A stretch of DNA of 38,735 nt. Origin: Deltaproteobacteria bacterium HGW-Deltaproteobacteria-14 (GTDB taxonomy: Bacteria > Myxococcota_A > UBA9042 > PHBI01). The stretch covers positions 1 through 38,735 of the forward strand of contig PHBI01000044.1 in the NCBI GenBank assembly GCA_002841945.1, written 5' to 3'. Below the pieces are notes generated by a model. The model was not told the origin of the DNA, searched no databases, and saw only the letters and a list, made by a program, of their open reading frames with translations. Positions within the stretch are counted from its first letter, which is position 1. The number at the start of each line of letters is the position of its first letter. Both the position numbers and the translations under genes were made by a program. Positions 27,856 to 36,666 of the stretch are shown piece by piece.

Positions 27856-28316
27856 CGCTGACCTCCTGCCCGCGGCGCGCCCTGGGTGACGCGGTTGGGC
27901 AGCTCGTCACCGTGGACGTCTTCGCCCGGCGCCGCCTGGCGCAACAGGTCGCCGATGCCGGCGAGCGCCTCGCCGAGGCCGCCTGCGGGGTCGCCTGCTG
28001 CGAAGCCTCGCGCGACCGCGTCGGTCGCCGCCTTCCAGAACTCCGGCGCGGCGGCGCCGTGAACCCCGGGGCCGGCGAAGACCGCCGCCTTGCGGTCGTC
28101 TACGGCCACGTAGAGCAGCACCCCGGTCCCGTCCGCGGTGCGGTCGAGCCCGAGGGCCGCGAACAGCTCGGCGGCCCGCCCGAGGGGCCCGTCACCGGGG
28201 TAGCGCGCCTCGAGGTGGACGCCGATCTCGCCGCGGTGTCCGCGCTCGGCCGCGCCGATGGCCGCGACGAGCCGGCGCTCGGCCGCGCGGCTCAGGAGAC
28301 GTCGTGATCGCCACAT
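27852..28316 (-). CDS. TPM-domain protein (COG3762 type)
   Basis: The 154-residue first gene of the trio encodes a soluble TPM domain with no signal peptide or membrane helix. Marks of the family are the helix ERRLVAAIGAAERGHRGEIGVHLE, then AAELFAALGLDRTADGTGVLLYVAVDDRKAAVFAG and the C-terminal helix GGLGEALAGIGDLLRQ. It is a second TPM paralogue in the same operon, shorter than the membrane one. Its stop overlaps the LemA-like start by ATGA. The 81-bp gap to the next upstream gene holds no recognisable promoter. Confidence 0.85.
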   Translation of the reverse strand: MWRSRRLLSRAAERRLVAAIGAAERGHRGEIGVHLEARYPGDGPLGRAAELFAALGLDRTADGTGVLLYVAVDDRKAAVFAGPGVHGAAAPEFWKAATDAVARGFAAGDPAGGLGEALAGIGDLLRQAAPGEDVHGDELPNRVTQGAPRAGGQR

Positions 28317-28397
28317 GGCGCCACGATCTCACCTTTGCGGGCCCCCAACAAGGGGCCCCAGCGCGGCGCGGTGTCGCAGCCGAGCGCCCAGCGGGCT

Positions 28398-31064
28398 CTA
28401 GAACGTCGGGATGACCAAGCGCTTGAGCATCGTCGGCGAATCGGTGGTGTTAGCGCGGTAGACCAGCACGAGGTCGCCGTCGGCGCCGACCGCGATCCCC
28501 TGCCCGTCGGTGGCGGCGCTGGGGCGGAAGACCTGTAGGAACGAGTTGGCGCAGGTGGCGTCACTGCATCGCTGGACGTTCAGCACCGAGTCCGCCGAGT
28601 AATAGGCGAAGCTGGGGCCGGTGCCGGGGAGCAGCGGGACCGCGAGCGATGGACCGAAGTTGACCTTCGGCGCCGGGTTCGGTGCGAGGATCCGCGTGGT
28701 GAGGTTCCCGGCGCCGCATATGGAGTCGCCGCAGACCACGAACGTGAACGCGGTCGGCGAGGAAGAATAGACCATGATCGGGAAGCCGTTCTTGCCGATC
28801 GCGAAGTCGAGCTTGCTAGTGACCGAGCCGGCCATGGTGGCCACCGTGAAGGTGATCTTGGTGCTGCACGAGATGCTTCCGCAGTGGGTGACGTTCCACG
28901 TGAAGCCCACGTCGGCGTTGCCGGACCGGTGGAGGATGACCGGCATGCCGTCAGCCCCAAAGGCCACGCGCGGTGAGTCTACGTTCGACGCGATGGTCAC
29001 CGGCACGAACGGGGTTGTGGCCACGCCATCGAACTTGTTCGCGAACTTCAGGTCCCAGGTCTGGGCGCCGGTGGACTCAGTCCACACGACGCCGGCGACG
29101 TCTTTGTCGTCAACCCTCGTGACCGCCACGGACGTCTGGAACACGGTGCCGCCCGTCGTCGTCATCAGCGTGGGCCACGTGATCCAAGGGAGCCCGGCGC
29201 ACCTCTTGAGCTCCAACTTCCCGCTCGTGTTTGGGTGCGCGAGCCAGACACCCCCGTCCGCGCCGGGGCTGGCCGCGACGGAGTAGGCGCCGACGCTCGG
29301 GACGAAATGCTCATGGGTCGTCCCGGACGCGCACGTGGGGGTCTCGCAGAGGCGGAGCATGAGACCGGAGTTTTGCGTCTGGCTCGAGATCACCGGCAGG
29401 TCGTTGCCACCGATGACGACCTGATGCAGGGCCAAGTCTTGCTCGCCACCCGGGACGACACACTCGCCGTCCGGGCAGGCGATGCGCTCGACGGTGAGGG
29501 TGTAGGCGCCCTTTATTACCGCATCCCAGCCGTCCACCACGACCGTGATGGTGTCGCCCGCCGCCACGCCGGGGAGGTCGACGGTCGGGGCGCCCGGGTC
29601 GTCCATGTAGCCGAAGCAGGTGCCGCCGCAGCCTGCGCCAGCGAAGGCGTAGATTAACACGTCCGTGGGCGCGGTACTCGCGACGACGCGGTAGTCGCCC
29701 GGAGCGGTCGCGACGAACGACCAGACCTCGTCGGCGGCGGGCCCCTCCGACGGGAAGACACCCAGCTGGGCGCAGCCGGTGGTGTGGACGTTGTCGCTGA
29801 GCGCCGGGTGGCTGGTGTCGCCGCTGCCGACCCAGCGGTTCGGGCCGTCGGCCGACAGCGGCCGCGGCGCGTCGCAGCTGTCGCCCTGGCAGGTGTAGCT
29901 GTTGACGCCGTCGTAGCAGGCGGCGCCGCTCGGGCACGGATCCGAGACGGCGCACTCGTCGCTGTCGGTCTCACAGGTCGCGCCCTCGTAGCCGGCGGCG
30001 CAGGTGCACGTGAACCCGCCGGCGGCGGCGGCGCAGGTGCCCCCGTTCGCGCAGGGGGTCGCGGCGCACGGGTCCTCGGGGGCCACGAGCCGCAGGGCGT
30101 CGAGGTGGTAGGCCCCGAAGGTGTAGGTGACCACGCCCTCGATGGCGGCGAAGTGGGGCGTCCCCAGGGCGAACGCGGGCGAGAAGTGCCCGAGGTCGAC
30201 GTTCAGGCTGCCGTCGACCGTCAGGTAACCGTCGCCCACGGCGGTGACGTCGACGTCTTCGATGCGCACCAGGGTGCCCTCGTACTGCTCCGACGCGAGG
30301 GCGGCGACGGTGAGGGTCAGCGCCGTGGGGATCGGCTTGGTGTCGAGGACCTGGACCTCGGAAGCCACGAGCTCGGTCAGGCAGTAGAACTCCTTGACCC
30401 GTCCGGAGACGGTCACGCGGGCGCCGGGGACGATGTTCGAGAGCCCGATGGTATGCGGCCAGACGACCAGGAGACCCGAGTTGGGGGCGCTGGTCGGCGC
30501 GCCAAGGTAGGCGCCATCGAGGCCGTCCGAGGCCGAGAAGATCGGCGAGGTGACGATGCCGGTCGTGCGGATCAGGCCCTGGGTCTGAAGGTCGGCGACC
30601 TCCTCGGTGCACCCGGCGCTGCTCGCGTCGAGCTGGATGGCCGCGATGGTCCGCACCGTGAAGGGCGAGCAGACGCCTTGGTCGCACGCCCCCGACACGC
30701 AGTCGGCGCCGCCGCCACAGGCATCGCCCGCGTCGCACTTCGGGCACGCGGCGCCGCCGCAGTCGACGTCGCTCTCGCTGCCGTTCTTCTCGCTGTCGGC
30801 GCAGGTCCCGGCGGGGGTGGTGTCCGCCGGGGTGGTGTCCGCCGGGGTCGTGTCAGCGGCCACGTTGGGGCCGACGTCTTCGCCCGGGACCGTGTCGGCC
30901 AGTGCGGTGTCGGTCTGGCTGGTGTCGGCGCTGGCGGTGTCGGCGTCGCCGCCGCCCGAGTCGCCGCAGGACATCGTCGAGAAGGACAGGACGCCAGCGA
31001 ACAGCAGGGTCGCGGGCAAACCGATGGTAGCGGACCGCGAGGCGGTCCAGGCGAGTCGAGACAC
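28398..31064 (-). CDS. large lipoprotein with EGF-like and repeat domains
   Basis: This is an 888-residue protein. I placed its start at the GTG at 31064, 5 bp after GAGAGGTG. The signal peptide ends at TMSC (Cys33), followed by GDSGGG and a linker of ADT and TTPAD units. A cysteine motif follows (CADSEKNGSESDVDCGG...CPKC...CVSGACDQGVC), then an OB-fold-like domain as found in secreted nucleases (LIRTTGIVTSPIF, ARVTVSGRVKEF). Two EGF-like modules (PCANGGTCAAAAGGFTCTC, DECAVSDPCPSGAACYDG) and a PPC-like domain (PGDYRVVASTAPTD) come next. The last third has repeats with paired Cys and GADGMPVILHRSG-like stretches suggesting a beta-propeller. A surface-binding role is likely; no catalytic motif is visible. 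The signal peptide and leader are shared with the next gene upstream. Confidence 0.85.
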   Translation of the reverse strand: MSRLAWTASRSATIGLPATLLFAGVLSFSTMSCGDSGGGDADTASADTSQTDTALADTVPGEDVGPNVAADTTPADTTPADTTPAGTCADSEKNGSESDVDCGGAACPKCDAGDACGGGADCVSGACDQGVCSPFTVRTIAAIQLDASSAGCTEEVADLQTQGLIRTTGIVTSPIFSASDGLDGAYLGAPTSAPNSGLLVVWPHTIGLSNIVPGARVTVSGRVKEFYCLTELVASEVQVLDTKPIPTALTLTVAALASEQYEGTLVRIEDVDVTAVGDGYLTVDGSLNVDLGHFSPAFALGTPHFAAIEGVVTYTFGAYHLDALRLVAPEDPCAATPCANGGTCAAAAGGFTCTCAAGYEGATCETDSDECAVSDPCPSGAACYDGVNSYTCQGDSCDAPRPLSADGPNRWVGSGDTSHPALSDNVHTTGCAQLGVFPSEGPAADEVWSFVATAPGDYRVVASTAPTDVLIYAFAGAGCGGTCFGYMDDPGAPTVDLPGVAAGDTITVVVDGWDAVIKGAYTLTVERIACPDGECVVPGGEQDLALHQVVIGGNDLPVISSQTQNSGLMLRLCETPTCASGTTHEHFVPSVGAYSVAASPGADGGVWLAHPNTSGKLELKRCAGLPWITWPTLMTTTGGTVFQTSVAVTRVDDKDVAGVVWTESTGAQTWDLKFANKFDGVATTPFVPVTIASNVDSPRVAFGADGMPVILHRSGNADVGFTWNVTHCGSISCSTKITFTVATMAGSVTSKLDFAIGKNGFPIMVYSSSPTAFTFVVCGDSICGAGNLTTRILAPNPAPKVNFGPSLAVPLLPGTGPSFAYYSADSVLNVQRCSDATCANSFLQVFRPSAATDGQGIAVGADGDLVLVYRANTTDSPTMLKRLVIPTF
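30814..30858 (-). repeat. three 15-bp copies in the lipoprotein linker
   Basis: The unit GGGGTGGTGTCCGCC (plus-strand reading) occurs at 30814-30828 and 30829-30843, and in a diverged form at 30844-30858. On the coding strand it gives the repeated pentapeptide ADTTP. The repeat is in frame and lies just after the lipidated Cys and its GDSGGG stretch, as in the other ADT-linker proteins of the window. Confidence 0.85.
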
Positions 31065-31175
31065 AGGCACCTCTCGGGCTTCGGAGCCTCGACCGCGGTC
31101 GCAGCCGGCAAACTCTAGCTTTTCGCAAAGTTGAGGGGCCAACCTAGCACGCCGGCGCACCCGGGTTCCAAGGGT

Positions 31176-31189
31176 TTGCGCTAGCGCAA
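31176..31189 (-). promoter_or_regulatory. perfect 14-bp palindrome upstream of the EGF lipoprotein
   Basis: TTGCGCTAGCGCAA is a perfect palindrome 112 bp before the GTG at 31064. The same site with one substitution lies exactly 112 bp before the start of the metalloprotease lipoprotein. It may be an operator or part of a promoter. The stretch 31065-31308 is otherwise without a gene and shares a second block, AGCTAG followed by GTT, near 31115 with the paralogous leader. Confidence 0.55.
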
Positions 31190-31308
31190 GGTTGTTTTGT
31201 GACCCTTCGGTCAGCCCGAGGTGTCGGTCAGGTGCTGGGCGCCTACGTGAGCGCCCACGCCGCCGGCCGGGGCCGTCGCCGCTCGGCACGCGGCGCCGCC
31301 GACAACCC

Positions 31309-34300
31309 TCACTCGACGGCGCAACCCGCGACGCACTCGGCGCTCAGATCCCCGGCCCCGATATCGCCCACGCAGGCGTCACACAGCGCGTAGTCGCGCC
31401 CGCGCAGCGTCAGGAAACAGCCCGCGTCTGGCGGGCGATCGCAGTGGCCCTCACACTCGGCGACGCTCGCGCCATCGAAGCGCATGACACACGCGTTGCG
31501 ACACGACAGCTGCTGGTTGCACGACGGATCGACGCCGCTGTTGAGCGCGCCCGAGGTGACGCAAAAGTCGAGGCACGCGGTCAGCGTGTCCGTCGCCGCC
31601 TTAAGCGCGGCGGGCGTCGGCCGCGTCGGGTCGTGGAAGCACGCGTAGGTGAAGCCGTTGTCGGCGTACGGGGTCAGGCTCAGCATGTCCTGCCCGCTCA
31701 GCACGATCGGCTCGAGCTTCGTGGCGCCGGTCGGGAGCCCGGCGAGGCGGGTGACCTTGTACTTGAACGGCCACACCAGGCTGTGCCCCGCGACGAAGCC
31801 GGGGACGTCTTCGAGCTCGAAGGGAGGCGTGGGCACCGCGAGCAGATAGATGTTCGAGGCGCGATTCGCGGGCACCTCGATGAACACGCTGTCGACCTTG
31901 CGGCCGGGGATCTTGTAGTACTGCGGGCGGGCACGGTTCGGGGCGCCCTGGCTGCCGACGTCGGCCACCACGATGCGCGACGAGAAGAAGCGCGGGTCGT
32001 CCTTGCACGCCTCGTCGAGCGCAATGTCGTAGCCGCTGTCCGGGTACAGGACGTCCGGCACCTCGAACTCGAGGCCGATCTCGTACCACGCGCCGCCGGG
32101 CGCCGCCGCGACGCGGACGGTGTCGAAGGCGAAGCCGCCCGGCTGGGTCAGCGCCGGTCCGTCGACCCACTCGCCGTTGGTGCCGCTGACGGGGCTCACG
32201 TCGGCCTGGACCTTGAGGCGGTCGACGCTGCAGCTGGCGCCGGTGTTGGTCGTACACCACACACCGATCCCCTGGAACGGCTGCTGCTCCTGGGCGTAGT
32301 AGCGGTGCCCGACCAGCGGCCAATCCCAGGTCGCGACGTGGGCGGCGTAGTTGCCGAAGAGCTCGCCCAGATCGAGGCCCTCCTGGGCGAGATAGAAGCG
32401 CGTCTTCTGCAGCGTCGTCCCCGGCGTCTGGTCGGTATCGGTTGCTATCCTCCCGAGAAGATAAGGTTTTGACGCGAACTGGTTGACGAAGGTCCACCAG
32501 GTCCCCATGCCGTAGAAGCGCGCCCCGAGCCCTTGGTCCCCGATGTTGCGCTCCTGGTAGGGCTGGCTCGACTGGAAGACGTGGGCCTGCCCATTCCACT
32601 TGCCCTCGAAGGCGAGCGGGACCGTCGGGTAGTAGGTCAGCCCCGTGGTCAGCCACGTCTTCAGCCCGGCGAAGACGTAGAACATCATCGCCTCGGCGAA
32701 GGACTCGCCGGCGATGCCGCGGATGTAGTGCGCGGTCTTCTCGTAGGTCCGCATCAGCGTGTAGTGGAGCGTGTGTGCGTGCTCGTGCACCGGGCGATTC
32801 CACGTGTCGTAGACGTCGCTGTCGAAGGTCGTGAGCTGGGTCCACCCGCCGGCCTCCGCGATCTTGCGGTGGTCGGCTGAGGTGTCCTCGCCGGGGAAGT
32901 CCTCGGGCAGCCAGTTGAACCCCTGGAAGAGGTCGGTCACGTAGCGGCAGGGGTTGTTGTAGTTCTTCGGCTCGCCGCAATCCGACCCCGCCCCGCCCGG
33001 GCAGAGCCCGCTGGCCGCGCTGTAGTCGCGGGAGGGGTTGATGGACCCCGCGGGCTCGAGGCTGCGCGTGTCGACGAAGGGGATGAAGTCGAGCTCGAAG
33101 AACATCTGCTCGTGCCAGCGGTCCCAGAAGCCGATCATGCGGTGCAGGTCGGCGATGTACGTCGGATCGGTCGGCGGCCACGTGTCCTCGCTCGGGATCC
33201 ACAGCGTGACGTAGACCCCGCTGGCGAAGTTCCGGCTCGCGCTGTCGGGGGTGATGTTGTAGCCGCCCATGCCCCAGGCGTAGCGCGCGTTGGACTCGGG
33301 GTAGCCGCTGGGGATGGCGTATTGGCCTGCGTCCCCGCAGCGCTTGCCGAGCTCGGCTACCTCGTCGTGGGTGAGCACGCGGTCGTTGCCGTACAGGCGC
33401 AGGTCCCACATCTTGGCGTTGGCCTGGCCGACGCTGAGGACGTTGTCGTCGGAGGTCGCCGCCAGCTGGCTCTTGGCGACGTCGATGGTGAGCCCGGCGA
33501 TGGTCGTCTCCGCGCCCCCCAGATACACCTTGGCGGGGCCGCTGGAGAGGACCACGGCCAGCTGATTGCACTGGTAGTTCTTGACCTTGCCGGCCGGACC
33601 CTCGCCGGTGAGCGGGTAGCTGACGTCGCCGACCCGGAGGCTCAGGTGATCGCCGCTCGCCTCCACCCGCATGCCGAGGCCGTCGAACAGCACGCCCTGA
33701 ATCGGGGTCGGGCTGTCCGCCCAGGTGTGCATGAACTTCAGCGTGAGGGTCAGGCCTTGCGCCTGTGTGAGCTGGCTCGCGCCGAGGTCGGTCTGCGCGT
33801 ACACGTCGAGCGACTTGTGAGAGAAGTCGGTGCGGCTCGTGAAGCCGTCGAGGGTCTCGGGGCTCGGGCAAGCGATGGGATGGGCCCCGGACGGCTCGGC
33901 GCCGGTGTTGTCGCAGTCGTAGTATTCACCGTTCCACCCACACGTCCCCGCGCAGGTTCCGCTGCGGAACGTCCCAGCGTCGCAGTACTTGATCTGGTTC
34001 GCCTCGCAGCAGCCCTCGTACGTGACGTTGCCGCAGGCGCCGCCCCCCGTGAAGACGGTGGTGGTGTAGTCCTGGCTGTGAGACGGCGCCAGGTTGTCCC
34101 GGCTGACGCTTAGCGGCACGAACACCAACAGGTCGCCGTCGTAGCTCGCGTCACCGTGGAAGTCGCTCGCCGCGCACTCGCACTCGCCCGACGTCAGGCA
34201 GCGCGCGACCGGATCTTCGCGACACACGCCGCCCGAGCCGATGGTGCGCAGCCACGCGCACCCCATGGAGACGCAGACGTCGTGGCTGTGGTGGTCGGCG

Positions 34301-34932
34301 CAGGCGGAGTCGGGGTACCGACCGGGCACGAGGTCGTACCGGGCGTACTCCGCGAAGCTGACCGAGCTCGCGGGCCTCGGCGCGAGGCACTCGCCCCAGG
34401 CCCCCCACGCGCCGTCCACGCAGCCGCGGCTGCGTCCGGCCGTGGCCCCGCAGGGCTCGGTGCCGTCGGTGCCGTTGACGCAGACGTCCTGGCCGCTGCA
34501 CTGCGACCAGTCGTCGACCCAATGACCCGACGAACACGCCTGCTGGAGCACGCCCTCGCCGTTCAGACCGCACACGGTCGGGCCGGCTCGGGTCTCGCCC
34601 TCGTGGCAGTCCGGAGAGGACGTGTCGGTCGGGACGGTGTCGGCGGGGACGGTGTCGGCGTCGGTGGGGACGGTGTCGGTGGGGACGGTGTCGGTCGGGA
34701 CGGCGCCCGTGTCGGCGGAGACGGTGTCGGCGGAGATGGCGCCCGTGTCGGCGGGCGCGGTGTCCGCGGGCTCGGCGTCGGGGCTGACGGTGTCGGCGGC
34801 GGCGGTGTCAGCCGTGCCGCCTCCCGAGTCGCCGCACGACATCGAAGGGACGGACAGGACTCCAGCGAACAGCAGGGCCGCCGGTACACGGACACAGGCG
34901 GAACGCACAGCGCTCCAGGCGAGTCGAGACAC
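31309..34932 (-). CDS. lipoprotein zinc metalloprotease with LamG-like domain
   Basis: This is a 1,207-residue protein that starts at a GTG at 34932. Its signal peptide ends at SMSC (Cys33), and GDSGGG and a linker of VPTDT and ADT units follow. A Cys-rich part (CHEGETRAGPTVC...WGEC) leads to a LamG-like sandwich (about 390-540: LTLTLKFMHTWADSPTPIQ, MWDLRLYGNDRVLTHDEVAEL). The catalytic segment has HEHAH (His716, Glu717, His720), a HExxH zinc site, with a further acidic stretch GESFAEAMMFYV that probably gives the third ligand. The layout recalls secreted HExxH proteins of the DUF6055 kind. The C-terminus is again Cys-rich. The target is unknown; surface proteolysis is likely. The 5' cassette is shared with the downstream lipoprotein. 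Confidence 0.85.
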   Translation of the reverse strand: MSRLAWSAVRSACVRVPAALLFAGVLSVPSMSCGDSGGGTADTAAADTVSPDAEPADTAPADTGAISADTVSADTGAVPTDTVPTDTVPTDADTVPADTVPTDTSSPDCHEGETRAGPTVCGLNGEGVLQQACSSGHWVDDWSQCSGQDVCVNGTDGTEPCGATAGRSRGCVDGAWGAWGECLAPRPASSVSFAEYARYDLVPGRYPDSACADHHSHDVCVSMGCAWLRTIGSGGVCREDPVARCLTSGECECAASDFHGDASYDGDLLVFVPLSVSRDNLAPSHSQDYTTTVFTGGGACGNVTYEGCCEANQIKYCDAGTFRSGTCAGTCGWNGEYYDCDNTGAEPSGAHPIACPSPETLDGFTSRTDFSHKSLDVYAQTDLGASQLTQAQGLTLTLKFMHTWADSPTPIQGVLFDGLGMRVEASGDHLSLRVGDVSYPLTGEGPAGKVKNYQCNQLAVVLSSGPAKVYLGGAETTIAGLTIDVAKSQLAATSDDNVLSVGQANAKMWDLRLYGNDRVLTHDEVAELGKRCGDAGQYAIPSGYPESNARYAWGMGGYNITPDSASRNFASGVYVTLWIPSEDTWPPTDPTYIADLHRMIGFWDRWHEQMFFELDFIPFVDTRSLEPAGSINPSRDYSAASGLCPGGAGSDCGEPKNYNNPCRYVTDLFQGFNWLPEDFPGEDTSADHRKIAEAGGWTQLTTFDSDVYDTWNRPVHEHAHTLHYTLMRTYEKTAHYIRGIAGESFAEAMMFYVFAGLKTWLTTGLTYYPTVPLAFEGKWNGQAHVFQSSQPYQERNIGDQGLGARFYGMGTWWTFVNQFASKPYLLGRIATDTDQTPGTTLQKTRFYLAQEGLDLGELFGNYAAHVATWDWPLVGHRYYAQEQQPFQGIGVWCTTNTGASCSVDRLKVQADVSPVSGTNGEWVDGPALTQPGGFAFDTVRVAAAPGGAWYEIGLEFEVPDVLYPDSGYDIALDEACKDDPRFFSSRIVVADVGSQGAPNRARPQYYKIPGRKVDSVFIEVPANRASNIYLLAVPTPPFELEDVPGFVAGHSLVWPFKYKVTRLAGLPTGATKLEPIVLSGQDMLSLTPYADNGFTYACFHDPTRPTPAALKAATDTLTACLDFCVTSGALNSGVDPSCNQQLSCRNACVMRFDGASVAECEGHCDRPPDAGCFLTLRGRDYALCDACVGDIGAGDLSAECVAGCAVE
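34626..34790 (-). repeat. imperfect 15-bp repeats in the metalloprotease linker
   Basis: On the plus strand, units of the form GGTGTCGGCGGGGAC and GGTGTCGGTCGGGAC recur about ten times with changes. On the coding strand they give VPADT, VPTDT and similar pentapeptides. The frame is kept throughout. The region follows the GDSGGG sequence of the lipoprotein and separates the membrane anchor from the Cys-rich domain. Confidence 0.8.
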
Positions 34933-35043
34933 AGACACCTCGCAGGCTTCCGAGCCCCGACTGCGGTTACAGACAGAGAACCCTAGCTCTTTTTTGGAAT
35001 TGAGCGATCGCAGTACCACGCCGTCGACCAGCACCGCAGAACT

Positions 35044-35057
35044 TTGCGCTATCGCAA
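35044..35057 (-). promoter_or_regulatory. 14-bp near-palindrome upstream of the metalloprotease lipoprotein
   Basis: TTGCGCTATCGCAA is the same box as at 31176 with one G-to-T change, and it lies exactly 112 bp before the GTG at 34932. The stretch 34933-35307 (375 bp) between divergent genes holds this site, an AGCTAGGGTT block near 34985 shared with the paralogue, and no gene that I can support. Confidence 0.55.
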
Positions 35058-35307
35058 GGTCGATTCCTGGCGCGCCGGTCGCCCATTCACGCGGTCAGCC
35101 GCTGCTGAGCTCCTTCGGCGGGCCGATCCCAAGGTGCGATACGGTGCTCCGCGGCGCTCCGCAGATCTGCTTGACTTGGGGGGGGCCGCCGGAGAACCCT
35201 CTCGCCGGGGTGGGTCTGTCGTGCTGCGGCGCGCTGGGTCTCGGCGTGCCCGGCGACAGGCGACTATCCGGCGCCCGAGGCGCCCGACCCGCGAGGAGGC
35301 GAGCTTG

Positions 35308-36666
35308 GTGCACCGGCTCAATGAGCAGAAGCAGACCCCGTCGAGCGGCCCGGCCGCGGCGGCGACCGACGCGACGAGCCGCTCCCGCTCCCGCTCCCGC
35401 TCCGCGCTCGCCGGCAAGGCGTTCGCCGAGCAGGAGGCGATGCTGTCGCCCGACGCGCCCGCGCCGGGACAGCAGGCGAGCGGGTCCGGCCCCGCGCGCC
35501 CCGCCCCGGCGGGACCGGCCGCGGCGCAGGGAGCGCCGCCGTTGGCCGCGAGCGCCCTGGTGGTCTCGCGGGACCCGCAATATGCCCGGCCCGCCTTCCT
35601 CAGCTGGTTCGGCCAGCAGATCTCCGACAAGGTCAGCTCCTGGGGCCGCGCCGCCGACACGAGCGGCCTGTCGATCGCCAGCGACGGCCCGAACCAGGTC
35701 GTCGCCCTGAACTGGAACGCGGCCTGGGGGGCCAAGCCGGTCACCCGGGAGCTCGATCCGATGCTGCGCCCGGTCGACGCCCAGGCGGCCCTGGCGGGGG
35801 TCCACGCGCTCAAGGGCTGGGGGACGGCCGCGGCCGAGGCGCGCGGCACCCTCGACGCGCTGCTCGGGGGCGAGACGAACCTCCTGTCCGAGGCCGCGCG
35901 CAACGCGCTGCGGCCCAAGTTCGCCGGCCTCGACGCCAAACCCGAGGCCGAGCAGGTCGCGACCCTCGAGGGCATCGTCGGGGCCAAGGACGCCACGCCC
36001 TACCTCGCCGACGAGCGGGTCGAGAGCGAGCCCGCGAGGGTCTCCGTCTCCGCCCCCGCCGAGCGAGCGGGCTACGCCTTCTCCGGTGGTGCGGCCGACG
36101 CGCTCGTTTACACGGCGACCTACACCGACGGCGTGACCCTCGAGATCGTCGCGCCCAAGGCGCCCGATCCGGCGCTCCACCAGCACAGCGTCACCGAGGC
36201 CGCCGACGCCGCCCGCTACGTTCCCACCAAGAGCCGCGCGGTCATCAAGACCGTCCTCCTCAACACCCAGGTCAACCCCGACGACGCCTACTGGGCGGTC
36301 GAGTACAATACGCCCGACTTCCACTCCTACATGACCGCGGGCGCGTCCGGCGTGGTGACGATCTACCCGGACAAGGTCACTCAACCCGACGCCAACGGGA
36401 TGCGGGGCTCGATGATCCACGAGACCGGCCACACGTGGAGCTATCAGCAGTGGGGCAATGACACGGCCCAGGGGAAGTGGCTCGTCTGGAAGGACGCGGC
36501 GGCCAAAGACCGCGTGTCCGTCTCGGGCTACGCCATGAACGACATCGCCGAGGACGTCGCCGAGACGGTCCGCGTCTACGGCTCCACCAAGGGCAAGCCC
36601 AAGTACGATGAGTACAAGGCGATGATCCCCAATCGCCTCACCATCCTCGAGCGTGAGCTCGGATGA
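35308..36666 (+). CDS. HETGH metallopeptidase-like protein without signal peptide
   Basis: I placed the start at a GTG at 35308 (AGGAGG 8 bp upstream; TTG at 35305 is possible), giving 452 residues. There is no signal peptide. The first 100 residues are disordered: Ser/Arg repeats (SRSRSRSR), then AFAEQEAMLSPDAPAP and Ala/Gly/Pro-rich sequence. The middle is helical (about 150-230). The C-terminal domain holds HETGH (His371, Glu372, His375), a HExxH zinc motif, and downstream NDIAEDVAETVRVYG, which offers the third ligand. The last part recalls secreted gluzincins of the anthrax-lethal-factor kind. The disordered N-terminus with AFAEQEAMLSPD is reminiscent of cargo of contractile injection systems, which is only my impression. 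A small lipoprotein gene overlaps its stop. Confidence 0.75.
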   Translation: MHRLNEQKQTPSSGPAAAATDATSRSRSRSRSALAGKAFAEQEAMLSPDAPAPGQQASGSGPARPAPAGPAAAQGAPPLAASALVVSRDPQYARPAFLSWFGQQISDKVSSWGRAADTSGLSIASDGPNQVVALNWNAAWGAKPVTRELDPMLRPVDAQAALAGVHALKGWGTAAAEARGTLDALLGGETNLLSEAARNALRPKFAGLDAKPEAEQVATLEGIVGAKDATPYLADERVESEPARVSVSAPAERAGYAFSGGAADALVYTATYTDGVTLEIVAPKAPDPALHQHSVTEAADAARYVPTKSRAVIKTVLLNTQVNPDDAYWAVEYNTPDFHSYMTAGASGVVTIYPDKVTQPDANGMRGSMIHETGHTWSYQQWGNDTAQGKWLVWKDAAAKDRVSVSGYAMNDIAEDVAETVRVYGSTKGKPKYDEYKAMIPNRLTILERELG

